Shown: one piece after another, positions 22,845-35,193 of the stretch | Layout: each line of letters begins with the position of its first letter | How positions within the stretch are numbered: the stretch's first letter is position 1 | Source of the DNA: Ipomoea triloba | Lineage: Eukaryota; Streptophyta; Magnoliopsida; Solanales; Convolvulaceae | Direction of reading: 5' to 3' | Length of the DNA stretch: 64,000 bases | Assembly (NCBI RefSeq): GCF_003576645.1 | Contig: NC_044925.1 | Location: 5,971,244 to 6,035,243, forward strand | Program-made: the position numbers and the translations under genes | The notes under the pieces: generated by a model | Told to the model about the DNA's origin: nothing | The model's input: only the letters and a program-made list of their open reading frames with translations | Databases searched by the model: none

Positions 22845-24138
22845 ATTGCTGGACTTAGCCCTCTAAGTCGCCACCAATTATTAGGATCAAGTACTTACCA
22901 CTATGCTAAAAATTATAACTAGTAGTTAAGTGTAATATTTCGAGTGCACGACGCTAGACTTAGCCCTCTAAACTGCTACCCAAGAGAAATAAATGACTTA
23001 ACTATTCCTTATTTTATCTTGAGTTTAATTCTAATTTCATATTTTTATTTTCATCTCTCTTAGTTCTCTATCACTTACTTGTTAGGACTCTATATTCTAG
23101 TTACACTAGAATTTCTTCCTCCTCTAACCGTATTGTAAATCTACCTTTTATCATTCTGAATGGCTGAGACTAATTCACTCATCCTTGTACTCGTATAAAT
23201 AATCTCTTCCTGTATTTTGTAAATCAGATTGATCAATAATAAAACTCTTCCCTAAAGTATTATTTTTCGTAGACCTAACCATCTACCAACCCTACGAACA
23301 CTTACCGCTACTGCCACCAACCCGGGGACCACGCCACCGGCGGCAGCAAAACCGCCACCACCTCCTCTCCTCTCGCACGGTCTCAGTTTTTGTTTCTCCA
23401 ACTCCAATTCAATAAATACCCTACAGACAGTCTTATCACTTTATCAGCTCGCTAATAACACAACTCTTCACACTCTTTTATCACATACGCTACATAATCT
23501 CTTTCTCCCTCTCATCCAGCTGGAATGGGTGTACATCTCAAATAGTTCTGAAAACTGCCAGCGACACTTGCTCCAGCCGTATTTGGATTCTCGTATTTGA
23601 ACCTAACTCTGCATTTCAAAGTTTCATACATATGAACGAGCTGAGCATTGTACAATTCCTTCTGAAATGATTAGTTGCACCAAAGAGTCCCACGTAAGAC
23701 TTGTGTTTCTTATTTTTAGTTAACTAGTTGATAGGCGATTTATGCTTAGCTTATAGATAGCGTACATAAATATTACATATATTGCACATATAGAGTAAGA
23801 AGGTGAAACTGATTAAGTATTATGTGAATTATTACATGACTTGGCGCAATTTATACAAGGATAATGCACAAATTAAACCCATTTAACATATCAATATGCA
23901 AACTCAATAAGCACCCATGTATATATACCATAACTTGTGTTTTTTTGGTACTAATTCATGGAAGATGCAGTTACATGGATAGCATGACCCAATCTACTTA
24001 CATGCCGTTTGGTTATAAATTATAATGAGAGAATTACTGAAGAAAGAAATTGTAATCCTGTGAGAAAGAAATAAAGTGGGAATAAAGTAGGAATTCAAAT
24101 TCCATTATTTGGTAGGCAAAAATTTCAATACTAAGAAT
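22845..24138. other. Possible LTR-like promoter block and an orphan exon
   Basis: The stretch 23081-23290 resembles a Copia LTR in style: tgttaggactctatattc, tataaataatctcttcc, then caataataaaactcttcc. I could not define its ends or a target duplication. An antisense exon candidate is listed separately. The rest shows nothing. Confidence 0.3.
23525..23674 (-). pseudogene. Orphan terminal exon, product unrecognised
   Basis: On the minus strand a splice acceptor (catttcag) at about 23675 opens a frame of about 49 codons. It begins KELYNAQLVHMYETLKCR, continues with FKYENPNTAGASVAGSF, and ends at a TGA near 23525. The composition looks like real protein rather than noise, and the downstream GC-rich stretch could be 3' leader or captured DNA. 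I do not recognise the family. No upstream exon is apparent, so I take it as a gene fragment, perhaps captured or retroposed. Confidence 0.35.
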
Positions 24139-24202
24139 TTTAACTATAGTGTTTGGTGTGTGTGTATGTATGTATGCATGCATGCATGCATGCATGTATG
24201 TA

Positions 24203-24250
<48 letters not shown>
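24139..24250. repeat. Compound microsatellite
   Basis: Successive (GT), (ATGT), (ATGC), (GT), (AT) and (GA) runs. The GA run has eaten into the left terminus of the next element. Confidence 0.95.
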
Positions 24251-24251
<1 letters not shown>

Positions 24252-24713
24252 GTGTGCAAACTTCGGTAAATTTTAGGTTAATCGGTAAAGTTCGGTTAAC
24301 CGTGTTGTAATTGAACTTTTTCGATTCGATTAATGGTTAAAAGTTTTTAAAAATTTTGGTTAACGGTTAATTCGGTTCAAAACTTCAGTTAACCGAAATT
24401 TTAAATATATATAATAATAATAAATATATATATAATCTAATATGTAAAATCCCTATAAATTTGTAGTGTTGTTATGGTATTGTTTTTGTATTTTTTTTGT
24501 GGATTTATTATTATATGTATTATTTTAATTGAATTTTTTATTATATTAATTAATTTTAGGATTTAAAACTTTAGCTTATAAAAGTTCGGTTAATCGATTA
24601 ACCGACCAATTAACCGAAAAAAGTTTGGTTCGGTTAATTCGGTAATAAAAAAAGTTCGATTCGATTAACTGTTAAAGTTTTAAAAATTTCGGTTAACCGA
24701 TTGAACACCCCTA
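24247..24713. mobile_element. Non-autonomous hAT-like MITE, 467 bp
   Basis: The right end reads aacacccctа in style: ttgaacacccctaa, whose complement taggggtgttcaa matches the terminus of the hAT element at 7097 (taggggtgtgcaa). The left end is ggtgtgcaaacttcgg with its first bases merged into a GA run. Subterminal cggttaacc repeats line both ends. No target duplication is visible. It may be mobilised by the same transposase class. Confidence 0.65.
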
Positions 24714-25208
24714 AAAATAGTCTCAATCCCTTTACTCATTTACTTTACTGCTCGAATAAACTCAAATAGATGCTCATTATTTCTTATATTATTTGTGAAA
24801 CATTTAAACAAGCTACAAACAAAGCTTGGTAAGTACATGACTTTCACTGCAAACACTCTGATAATTTTAATCGTTCAAAAGATTTTAAAAGTTTATTCAC
24901 CCACCCCTCCCTTTACATTTATACTTGCCCGGGACAAATAAGTAGAGTGGTACTCCCTTTGTCCCATTTTACCTGTCTTACTTTCCTTTTTAGTTTGTCC
25001 CAAAATGTTGTCCTCTTTCTACAATTGAACATTAGCATCATTCTACTTTTCCCAATTTACCCTTATGACTTTTGTTTTCTTTATTGCTTTTATTTTCAAA
25101 AGTGAAAAAGTTGGAGGCATAGTTGGAAAGCACATCACATTTACTTTAATTTCTTAAAAAGCGTGCAAAAAGCAAATGAGACATCCAATTTGGCACGAGG
25201 GAGTATAT

Positions 25209-25370
25209 TTTTTGGCGTAGTGATAAGCGTTTGGTCTTGACAACTGGGATGGCATTATAGCATTCCACAAGTGCGAATCCCATTGAAAGCATGTTGTGTA
25301 GTTGAGGCTAGTAGGTAGTGCTCCTACAATCAAAATGTGACACTGACTGGTATGCAAGTAGAGAGAAATA
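25209..25370 (+). repeat. tRNA-related SINE-like unit
   Basis: The block ggcgtagtgataagcgtttg resembles a tRNA box A and gtgcgaatcccattg resembles box B, about 55 bp apart. The tail is not a clear poly-A. A partial second copy (gtattggtaagcgcttaatc) starts near 25413. Confidence 0.45.
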
Positions 25371-26240
25371 AAGAATAAAGTTAAACTTTGCTACTAGCTA
25401 TAGCTTTTTGTGTATTGGTAAGCGCTTAATCCTAACATTTTTTTTTAATACAACCTAACATTTTTTTTAAAAGGAACCTAACATTTATCATACAACAAAT
25501 TGAATACATCTTTTATTTGTCTTATTTTGCCTATTTAATTCATTTAACGAGACTTGACCAAATTATTCATAAATCAATTTTGCCTAATAAAAATAAATGA
25601 CAATATGTAAAAAAAAAATTTATAAAACAAAATAATTTTATTAGTGCATTAAATATTTACTATATACACACATTCTTCCCCCATGGATCAATGTATATGT
25701 AAGTGAAGAATATTGTACTATAAGTAAATGATGGGTCCCCAAAGCTACATTCATTTTCCATCTTTTCCCAACATTTCCGTGGTGTCTTTCCATGAGATTC
25801 TGCGAAAGGAATCATTTGTTTCTCCAACATAAGCTATATGGAAAAATTGGTTCTTTTTTTTACAAACTTACATGGGCAATCAAACAAAACTTTTGGTTCT
25901 CTATTTTCATTTTCCCATGGCCCATAATGTGACATATCTTTAATTTGAAGTATAGTGCCTAATGATTTAAACCCTATTTTCCAGTCTAGTTCCTACCCAA
26001 TTATATTTTGAACTGAACTCAAGGTTTCATTTCTTGGATGCAGTAAATTCTTTCTTCTTTTTTTTTTTTTTTCCTGCAAACTAATTTTAATTGTGGTGCG
26101 TGGCTCTAAAATATCAATGCAAATGCATTATGCATGTGTAACTCAATAGGCAATGATAACTATGATAAGAATCTATATATGATATATTTGAGTCATTGGT
26201 TCAAATCTCTAATTTTGAAAGCATATATAACTCACCACCG
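25371..26240. other. No gene seen
   Basis: AT-rich intergenic DNA. Nothing recognisable beyond the partial SINE-like start near 25413. Confidence 0.55.
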
Positions 26241-26712
26241 TTATATCGTGGACCACGGTCCACAGTGCACTGTGGACCCTGGTCCGAAACGACGTCGTTT
26301 CGATGTTAGTGGACGCAGACGCGAATGACTCAAGGGAATTCGTTATCTATAATACACATAATTATTATCTAGAATACACAGAACGTTTGCCTAGAATACA
26401 CAGAACGTTTGTCCAGAATACACAAAATACACAGAACTTATCCTCTTAACATTCGAATGCACAAACACATCACAACCTGTGTTAATAACATGAATACACA
26501 GAATATTGACACAAAATACACAGAACTCATCCTCCTAAACATTCGAATGCACAAACACATCACAACATGTGTTACTAACATGGATACACAGAGCGGTTGT
26601 CTAGAATACACAGAATGATTGTCTGAAATACACAGAACGATTACCTAGAATACACAGAACTCATTTTGGTACGGAGTGCACAATGCATTGTGCACCGTGG
26701 TCCACGATATAA
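26241..26712. mobile_element. Hairpin-ended MITE with aatacacagaa minisatellite
   Basis: The ends are ttatatcgtggaccacgg and ccgtggtccacgatataa, nearly perfect inverted repeats that are themselves palindromic. Just inside the left end is the palindrome aaacgacgtcgttt (26287-26300). The core is a tandem minisatellite of about 20 bp built on tagaatacacagaacg. There is no coding capacity. The element at 49053-49781 shares this whole architecture. Confidence 0.8.
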
Positions 26713-26789
26713 ATTGCCTATAACTCAATCAAAACATTTATAAATTTTAAAAGTTTGAAGTTACTGGATTTATACTTTTAAATATATTG

Positions 26790-27015
26790 CGGGTGTTTGG
26801 CAAATAGCTGTTAGTGGATTAGGTTGCGGGTTTGACTAGCTGATAATATTAGAAGGGTATATTAGTTGTTAGTTGATAGCTGATTGGTAAAATGACTTTT
26901 AAGGGTATAATTTATTTTTCAGAAAAACTGATAAAAAAACTACTTTGAGCAGCTTTTTGAATTTAAAATTTTGGAACAATAAGCTATTACAAAAAGTTGA
27001 TTAACCAAACACTCG
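26790..27015. mobile_element. Small MITE, 226 bp
   Basis: The ends cgggtgtttgg and ccaaacactcg are inverted, flanked by tattg at 26785-26789 and 27016-27020. The interior is AT-rich with ttagttgatagctgattgg-like inverted blocks. The superfamily is unclear from a 5-bp duplication. Confidence 0.6.
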
Positions 27016-27423
27016 TATTGATGTTAATATTAATCAAACAAGTCAAAATTAGCTTATAAGCTAACTATGTTACCAAATAGGGTCATAGTATTTAAAAGTT
27101 AAGTAATTTTCAATTCATATGCTTAAAGAATTTTTGAAAGTCAGATGATATTCAATTTATACTTTTTAAAGACTTTTTTAAAAAATAAAAAATAAAAATT
27201 ATTGATATTAAAAAATCATGGACTTTTGTAGACAAGTCAAGTCTGGTAAACTTGTAACTTGTAATTGAGCCTCTTCTTATTTCTTAGCAACTTTAACGTG
27301 CCAATAATCAGTGACGTGATATGGTTGCTGAGTTTGGAGTTTGACAGTATGGTATGATGCTATATATATATAAACTTGTAACTTGTAATTGAGTCTTTTT
27401 GCAACTTTAACATGCCATTATTA

Positions 27424-27687
27424 AGAATTAATGACTGTTGTGGTCCCTCAATTACGCCATAATTATCAAAATGATCCTCACCTATTAATTTTGACCAATT
27501 AAATTCTCAACTATTAATTTCGTAACCAATTTGATCCTCAGTAATTACCAAATTAGTCCTCAATGAGTTTGACAAAAGATCAAATCAGTTATGAAATCAA
27601 TAATTGATTATTTAATTGGTCAAAATTAATAGTTAAAGATAAATTTAATAATTACGGCATAGTTGAAGAGCAAAACAGTCACTAACT
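27424..27687. mobile_element. MULE-type MITE, 264 bp
   Basis: Inverted repeats of about 115 bp face each other (left tgactgttgtggtccctc, right gagcaaaacagtca). They are flanked by the 9-bp duplication ccattatta at 27415-27423 and 27688-27696. It is almost entirely inverted repeat and would fold on itself when transcribed. Confidence 0.75.
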
Positions 27688-28120
27688 CCATTATTAATTA
27701 GTGTCATATATGCTTGTCGGGTTTGGAGTCTGAAAAGATGGTATGTATAATCATATAAACTAATTGTTACTTCTAAGTGAGCATCTTCTTGACAACTCTA
27801 ACATGCATGTCATTAATTAGCGTAGTCATACTTGTTAAGTTTAGAGTCTGATGGGATTGATATAACTAGGAGTAATCCCAAATGGACCGGAGTTGATTAT
27901 ATAGTTAATTTGGTAATTATAAAATTACAAATTGTTAGAGTCGGTCAGCTAATAAGAGCTTGCTTATCTCCTTATGATCTTTTATTATATAGGATTTCAC
28001 TTAAAGTGCACATTCTGATAGAGCTTTTCCATAAATTAAAGAATTGATATAATTATATACATTTTGTTTAATTGGGCCTCTTCTTAACACTCACAACATA
28101 GCATTTGCTTCCACCACAAA

Positions 28121-28790
28121 TTTTGCTGTGGACCATGAACAAAATGTACATTTTTAATAGAGTAATGCCAGATACCTCTATTTTTTTCCCATCCGATCCA
28201 ATCAACTCCTCATTATGTATCATTAGTTAATTGGTTACTAAATTTTTTTAAGCAGGGGTGGACTAGCCAATTCATGAACACCCACCAATGAGTGAAAGTC
28301 ACATTAGGAGGGAAAATCTAGGAAAGGAAATTAAATTCAGGAGGGATAAGTTCTTTCCTTTCTAATATAATAATGATACATTATGTACTGAATGTACATT
28401 ATTTGATAGTATACAAAATAATGTACATTCAATACTCATTTTCAAATAATATATCTTTAATACACACATAATATACCTTTAATATATTAAAAATGTACAT
28501 TTTATTCATGGTCCACATGACTGTGTGAATCAGAGTCCATTGATAAGGCAAATTTTTCTGTGGACCCATCGGGACCGCCTTGCAACGTGCACCCAGGTCC
28601 AAAACATACCATTTACATACTGAATGTTCATAATTTATATATTGAATGTTCATAACTAAATGTTTACAATTTGCATACTGAATGTTCACAATTATTATAA
28701 ATATTTCGTATGTAAATTGTGAACATTCAGTATCTAAATTATGATGAGTCCACTTTGCAAGATGAACCCGGATCCATGGTGTGGCTATTC
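28121..28790. mobile_element. Degenerate hairpin-ended MITE cluster
   Basis: One block opens with ttttgctgtggaccatgaac at 28121 and seems to close near 28515 (attcatggtccacatg). A second runs from about 28545 (tttttctgtggacccatcgg) to about 28785 (cggatccatggtgtgg). Both contain atgttcataatttgcatactgaatgt-like repeats, as at 48791. The edges are approximate. Confidence 0.45.
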
Positions 28791-29118
28791 CATTAATAAT
28801 GATTGGGCTTCCACTTAGTGCCTTTGGAGAAATCATTTCCCCATTTTTTCACAATAACTAAATAAACTAGCATAAGTATACGCAGTGTCTAGAATATAAT
28901 TTCTTTTTGGAAAGATCAGTCCACGAAAACCTCGATGCCTACGGGACAAGAAACATCAAACATCGTATTAAATTACAATCACAGGAAGACATTGTTGTAA
29001 AGCAAATCCCAAATGAAGCACAGCATACATACACATTATTAAATTTTCCTTAAAAAGCGGTTGAGACGACAATTCATATATTTTCTTTCTCTCTTCTTCT
29101 TTTATTTTTTTATATTTA

Positions 29119-29420
29119 GGGTGTATTTGGTTGACAGGTTTTGATATAAAGGTATGGGTATCAAAGTGATTGTTATTGTTTAGTTGACAGGTTTTTAGAA
29201 TATTACTATGGGTTTGAAATACCCTATTAATTGAAACACCCATACCCTTATTAAATAAGGGTTTCGTTTCATTTCTTCATTTCTTCCCCAACTATTAATA
29301 ATCATTCACATTCCACCCTACTACCAAACATATAAAATACTTTTACCAAAACCCATTACCCTTACCAAGTATTTGATACTCATACCGATTCCGATTCCCA
29401 TGTGCAAACCAAACACACCC
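29119..29420. mobile_element. Tourist-like MITE (PIF/Harbinger), 302 bp
   Basis: The termini gggtgtatttggtt and aaccaaacacaccc are inverted. They are flanked by a TTA duplication at 29116-29118 and 29421-29423, the PIF/Harbinger target preference. Confidence 0.8.
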
Positions 29421-29423
29421 TTA

Positions 29424-30596
29424 CTTTGTCAATCTTTATTCCCAAAAGGTTGAATTCTGGACCCCAAGGACCCCACGCTCCTGTCCGACAGAGCATCTAG
29501 AAATATGTAAATCATGATAACTTAGTTGAACATAGAGGCTAAACATTTGTTTATTGCGCACAAGAAGCTCTCACTTTGAGGGGTACTTTGTCAATATTAT
29601 CAAGATGAAAAGTTTAATTAGCTCAAGGACATGTTATAGAATTATAATTGTTTTTCCTTTTAACATAATATAGAACACTTAACATGCTTGATACACATGC
29701 ACTTTGAGTCACTGAGGCAAACTTAGCCTGTGTTTGATTACAACTAAACGCATTTTAATCAAATATTGAGTAAATAAGTCTTAGTCACCACATAAAATAC
29801 TTAACATTAAACATTATTATCATCATAATAGTAATAATGATTAACGGAAAATGTTACAATTCAAACTAGACCGACGCATGCACTCATCGTCCTTACGGCA
29901 CGATCGAAAGGCTGCAAATATCTATATATACACATGCAAAGAAGAGAGCAAAGCCAGCAGATGGAAAAGAACAGAACAGAATAGACTGACACTAAAATCC
30001 ACTTGTCCATAACAGAACAGAACATGCATGACATTCCATCTAATGTTTGAAGCAAAAGGTTGTTCTAAAGCTGGACAACTACAAGGGTCCATCACACTCA
30101 ATGATTGTTGTTAGGGGTCCCATGAATGAACAAGTACTCCCAAAAGGCTAAGTAAAGGAAAATATGAATAGACTGGGCTGCATGAATAGTCCCTTTCATG
30201 TCTTCCCAAATTTATTATTGTTAGGGTTCCCTTGACGACTGTGGTCATGTATGGTACAAGAGGTAAGTTCATGTCTCGAGTGAGCACAAAATAATATAAT
30301 TATGCTTCATTTTCTGGTCAACTATCTTGTTAGCTGACGAGATGAACAGCATGATGCTACCCATCCCCACTTGTGGGCTGGGCTTGCATGCAAGATAAAA
30401 ATATCTTTTTTCTTATAAGCACCATATGATGACGCGATTTTATAGTTAAGTTTGAAAATTTATGATGGTAAGAGTGTAAGACATTTTGACATTTTCAAGT
30501 GACACATATTATCATTTGTGTATATATATTATTTGATATAGTATACTTGAGTTTCAAAAGACTAATGTCTCAAAATAATTAGTGTCACATTTCAAT
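29424..30596. other. No gene seen
   Basis: Mixed-composition intergenic DNA. Several short open frames occur on both strands but none has a recognisable product or splice context. Confidence 0.5.
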
Positions 30597-30830
30597 TGAA
30601 GAATGCCGGATTCGGTCATCTAAATCGTCAATAGTAGTCTCCCTCCTAGCACCTGTTAGCTAGCCTCAACTGCACTTGGGTGACTTGGCCTTGTACGCTG
30701 CGTTGCCCACAATATAATCCCCTCCCAACACCAACCCGTCTTACCCGTGACTTGCTCTTATACCAATTGTATGTTAAGTTCGCGCGCTTACCACTGCACC
30801 ACAAAAATACCTAGTAGCAAAAATGTAATT
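30597..30830 (-). repeat. Possible tRNA-derived SINE, minus strand
   Basis: Read on the minus strand, gtggtgcagtggtaagcg (30787-30804) resembles a tRNA box A, followed by ggtataagagcaagtcacgg. The body is GC-richer than its surroundings. A related block (ggactcaaccttctaagcgg) lies near 30890. No poly-A or target duplication was found. Confidence 0.35.
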
Positions 30831-32434
30831 TTATTTCTTTATACTTGTGTAGCATTTAGTTTCACATTTCAATGATATAGGATGTTGGACTCAACCTTCT
30901 AAGCGGTCGCCTAATATCTTTTTTTTTTTTTTAATTTTGAAACAAAAAATCTAGTATTTTATATAGTTAGCTTATCATTATTACCATAAATTATAAATAT
31001 ATATTTATTAATTATGATTTAAAAATATATATTGTGAACAAAGAAAATTGAATTATATATTAAAATTCAAAATTCAGGTTACAAGTAGTGTCAATGTGGT
31101 GTAGGTACAAGATCTCTGGATGGTCCTCTGATTCTTCAATTGGATGCCTTGAACACTCTATTGAAGGGCGGGCTTCCGGGTTCAAATGACTTGATCTTAA
31201 ATAGAGGTTTGTACCAACATGCATGATTGGTATGATCTTCATGAGGCGGCTTTTACTTTTAGGATCATTTTATTGTGATCTTTGAATAATATTTTCATGA
31301 TGTTTACATGATTTTCCTAGGATGATTACGAAAGCTCTTATTTATAGCTTTAGGACAGAAGAGTTTGGATATGTTCAAACTCCTTTGATAATATCTAATT
31401 AAACAAATTAGATAATATCAATATTATCCAAAATATATTCAAATATACTAATATTAAAAAATAATCATATTTATCAAATTTCTGTCAACAAATGTCCCAT
31501 CGAGACTTGCTTGTACACCACTTAGAGAGTATATACCACTCGAGAGTATGTAGTGCAAGGAAGTCTCGACACTACAGTTAAAGATATAAGGTCGTTTCAA
31601 CTCGTGCCAAGGAGTATCTTGAAGGATATGATGTCGTTTCAACTCATGCCAAGGAGCCTTGAGGGATATGATGTCGTTTCGACTCGTGTCAAGGAGCCTT
31701 GAAGGATATGAGACTTTTTTTAACTCGTGCCAATGAGTATCGTTTAGCTTTCTCCATTTCAAATTTCATACAAGGTTTGTCCCCATATCAGTTGAAGCGT
31801 ATGTGCCTATGAAGAGATGAGAAGCAGAGTTGTCCCACTGGTACTTGAATGGCGTGTTCCTCAGCGCAAATATATGGCGGGCGTGTTCCAAATGATATCC
31901 TGGCAAGATTTCAATAGAGGTATGCAGATCTTCAGAGCTCCCTTTTTCTAAAATGAAACCACTATTTATAGTGATGAGTATGTAGGAAAAATCTAACCAA
32001 CTTGATCCTTTAGGATAATTCTAAATTTAATTTAAATATTTGGATTAAATCTAAAAAATGTATCAGGACACCTTCACGTCTAGGTTCATGATTTCATCCA
32101 ATTTCAAATAATATCTAATTATCTAAAATTCTTTCAAATTATATGGTCCACGTATGGCCAAAATCAAATCAAACTTGCTAATTAGTCAGCCCAATTAATA
32201 CAAATAGCGTAGCCCAACTTAATTAAATATTTCATCATCTTGGGCTGAACAATCCAACACCCAAATACTCTTAATTAATTAATTAGACCAATTAAATATT
32301 TATTGGGTCATTCAATCAACCCAATTAAATAAATATTAGTCCAATTAAAGTAATTAATTTAATAACCAATTATCCACCACGACCCAGTAGCATCATTTAA
32401 ATTTTCAATGCTTACATATATGATGCAATCTATA
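30831..32434. other. Degraded repeat DNA with a 54-bp minisatellite
   Basis: This stretch contains GC-richer blocks (31080-31260, 31780-31960) and inverted TATA-like ctatttatag motifs near 31340 and 31970. They suggest pieces of minus-strand LTRs, but I could not define ends. No coding signal. Confidence 0.4.
31574..31725. repeat. Minisatellite, about 54 bp, three diverged copies
   Basis: Units based on ggatatgatgtcgtttcaac and gtgccaaggagccttga are repeated three to four times with substitutions. Confidence 0.8.
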
Positions 32435-33208
32435 TCTATACTATATATAAAAATAATATCCTCCTCCAAAATTTTCTCGCCCAAACGTAGGGGTATTTTA
32501 GTAATATGGTAATTATTATTATTATGATAGAATAATATTAATTATTGGTTGTAATTTGTTATTAGTAATTATGGTAATGGTAATTAGTAATTATGATAAT
32601 TATTATGATAGAATTTTGTTTTAATTTGTTATTAGTAATTAAGGTAATGTTAATTAGTAATTATGGTAATTATTATGATAGAATTTATTATTATTATATG
32701 ATAAAATAAAATAGAATTATAAATCTTCCACTGCTTAAATTCCACGTTTCTGATCATAAAATCAAACTTTATGAAAAATTAACAAAATTTCATTTATAGA
32801 ATTAATAAGGTAATAATTTCATTTAGAATTAATAATTAAAAATGTTAAGTAATTAACATTCCTTTTGAAAAATTAACAAATTTATAATTCTCACCATTTC
32901 TACCTATAAATACAATGGATTGTTGATTTTGAAAATCATAATTCTTCAATTTGCATTGTCTGTCTCTTCTTCCCGTTCTCTGTGAAATCCTATCTTGGCG
33001 ACTCTCTCATTTTCTTCTTCCACCACCCTGTAAATAGAATGGATTGGTGTTGCATCCATTATAATATCGATTACAATATCACTTTACAATACCAATTTTA
33101 AGATAATAATTATTTGTTGCAGCACAAGATTGCTTTTGTTTTAATACTTTGACGTTAATCTCAATATTTATACTTCGATTTATGTATGTGTATAAAATAT
33201 TTGTTGCA

Positions 33209-33317
33209 GTATGAACACATGGTGTTGCTGGAGTTGCTAAACAAGGGTCATCTAGAGCCGGAGAAGAAGATATGCAAAGGAGTCGGTGACGACAGTGATG
33301 TTTTTGAAAATCAATAA
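33209..33317 (+). pseudogene. Captured terminal exon inside the Helitron, unrecognised
   Basis: After an acceptor (tttgttgcag) a frame of 35 codons runs to TAA: YEHMVLLELLNKGHLEPEKK then ICKGVGDDSDVFENQ. The charge pattern looks like genuine protein. A CT-rich stretch at 32950-33030 ending in ccaccaccctgtaaat could be its upstream exon and donor. I do not recognise the parent gene. Helitrons often carry such fragments. Confidence 0.4.
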
Positions 33318-33425
33318 AATAATAGCACACTTTTTAATTGTAAAATCCATTGTTTCCTTAAAACATTTATGTATTTGATTTTGAAATAATTATTAAATTT
33401 TATATCATTTATGATATTGTATGGA

Positions 33426-33429
<4 letters not shown>

Positions 33430-33484
<55 letters not shown>
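33430..33484. repeat. (AT)n microsatellite
   Basis: About 27 AT units. Confidence 0.95.
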
Positions 33485-33487
<3 letters not shown>

Positions 33488-34099
33488 TTCCTCCTTATTT
33501 TCTTCTTCTTCTTAACTTTTTTATCCCTTTTATTAATACCTAATAATAATTACCATAAATACTTATTAATAAATGTAAATTTATGTTAGATAATTATATT
33601 AATTATTAAAGAAAATATAATTTAATTGTACTATGGAAACATTATTTTTAATAATTTCGATTTAATAATATTATATCTTAGTTATAAAAATTATACCTAA
33701 TAATTTTAATATTACAAGGGACACAATAAATATCATAAATAATGTTTAATAATTGTCAATTTGTATTTGGTAATAACAAGTTAACAACTAATACTTAATT
33801 ATTAAGTCAATTATAAAAAATTGTGTACCTATAGACACACTATTTTTAATTATTCGGTTTAATAATATTATATCTTATTTATAAAAATTTAAAGTAATAC
33901 TTTTAGTACTACGGATGTGACTAAGGATTATCTTAATTATTAAGGATATGTATTTAGTTTGGTAATTAAAAGACTTCAAAAATATGAATTATAGTAGCAT
34001 GGTAATCAATTAGTAAGACAATTATATTAGACAATCTAATTAATAATTTACAAGAATCAAAATTTAAAACCCTAATGTTGCCTCCCTTTTCTCTCTAAA

Positions 34100-34745
34100 A
34101 CAAAAGCCTTTCCCTACTGCTCAACTTCGGTTTTCACCGCCGGCCTCCGGCCGGAGCTCTAATGGAGCTTTGAGCCGGCGGTTTAGGTCACCTTCCATGT
34201 TTGCTCTCGCTCTTCTTCTGCCCCAACCACCGTCGCAGTTCCGTCCGCCTCCGACCACCGCCACAGATCTTCTTCTTCCGTTTTCTCTCCCTTTGAATAA
34301 AATAATAGTAGGTAGGTATTGGGGTTTGTGTTGGTAGTCTTGAACTCCCAACCATACTTTGACTTTACCCACTTTTTTTTCTCTATTATTGTGTTTTCCT
34401 CTCGTTAGTTTCACGAGCATTTTTCCTCTCGTTACTTTCACGAGCTTTTCATTTTCATTAGCATAAATCGTTTAGTTTGGTTTCGACAAGTGTTGATCTT
34501 ATCCTGGGCGAGCAAAAAAAAATGATGACGAAGACCTAGATTTTTGAAGAAACTTTAAGCTCCCTGAAGGAACATAGCTTCATAGTTATGAAACAGTTTG
34601 CGATTCAAGTTTTCTATAGCATAGTTAGAAAAGTTTTTTCTATGTCTGACTGTAAGGAATGGTTTACCATTTCATTGATAATTGATGTAAACGTTTTATG
34701 TTATGAATTAATGGAATAGCTACGTTTATCTTCAAAAAAAAAATT
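34100..34745 (+). mobile_element. GC-rich block and LINE-like 3' tail
   Basis: A GC-rich block (34120-34280, ccgccggcctccggccgg) is followed by a stretch ending aatagctacgtttatcttc and a run of A at 34735-34743. That end resembles the 3' tails of plant L1 LINEs. I see no reverse transcriptase, so it would be strongly 5'-truncated. Confidence 0.3.
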
Positions 34746-34832
34746 AATAATTTACTTTTTAAATTATTTTTTTAATGATAGAATATTCTCCTAAAGTATA
34801 TACACAAATTATACTAATAAATATAGTGTTAA

Positions 34833-34834
<2 letters not shown>

Positions 34835-34880
<46 letters not shown>
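34835..34880. repeat. (GT)n(AT)n microsatellite
   Basis: A run of GT followed by AT units, abutting the foldback. Confidence 0.95.
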
Positions 34881-35193
34881 GCCATAAAAGTGTCATAATA
34901 ATTAAATGGAAGAATGAGAATATAATTTATTTTTTAATAATATTATACCGTACATATAAAATAAGTATATTAGGAAATTATGCTAATAGATAATTAATAT
35001 TTATTTACATTAATTTTGGCAGTTATTACAAAAAATTAATTTCTTATAACTGCCGAAATTAATGTACCTAAATATAATTATCTATTAGCAAAATTGCCTA
35101 ATATACTTATTTTATAGTTATTGTATAATATTATTAGTACAAAATAAATTATATTTCCATTCTTCCATTTAATTATTATGATACTTTTATGGT
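34881..35193. repeat. 313-bp foldback (long palindrome)
   Basis: The left arm from 34881 (gccataaaagtgtcataa) pairs with the right arm ending 35193 (ttatgatacttttatggt) along nearly the whole length, with a tiny centre near 35037 (ttacaaaaaattaatttc). Arms are about 150 bp with few mismatches. A transcript would be one long hairpin. It may be a foldback MITE; the target duplication is obscured by AT repeats. Confidence 0.85.

Noticed and set aside
25217..25290. A functional tRNA gene
   Set aside because: Box A and B-like motifs exist, but I could not fold an acceptor stem or anticodon arm; a SINE-like origin fits better.
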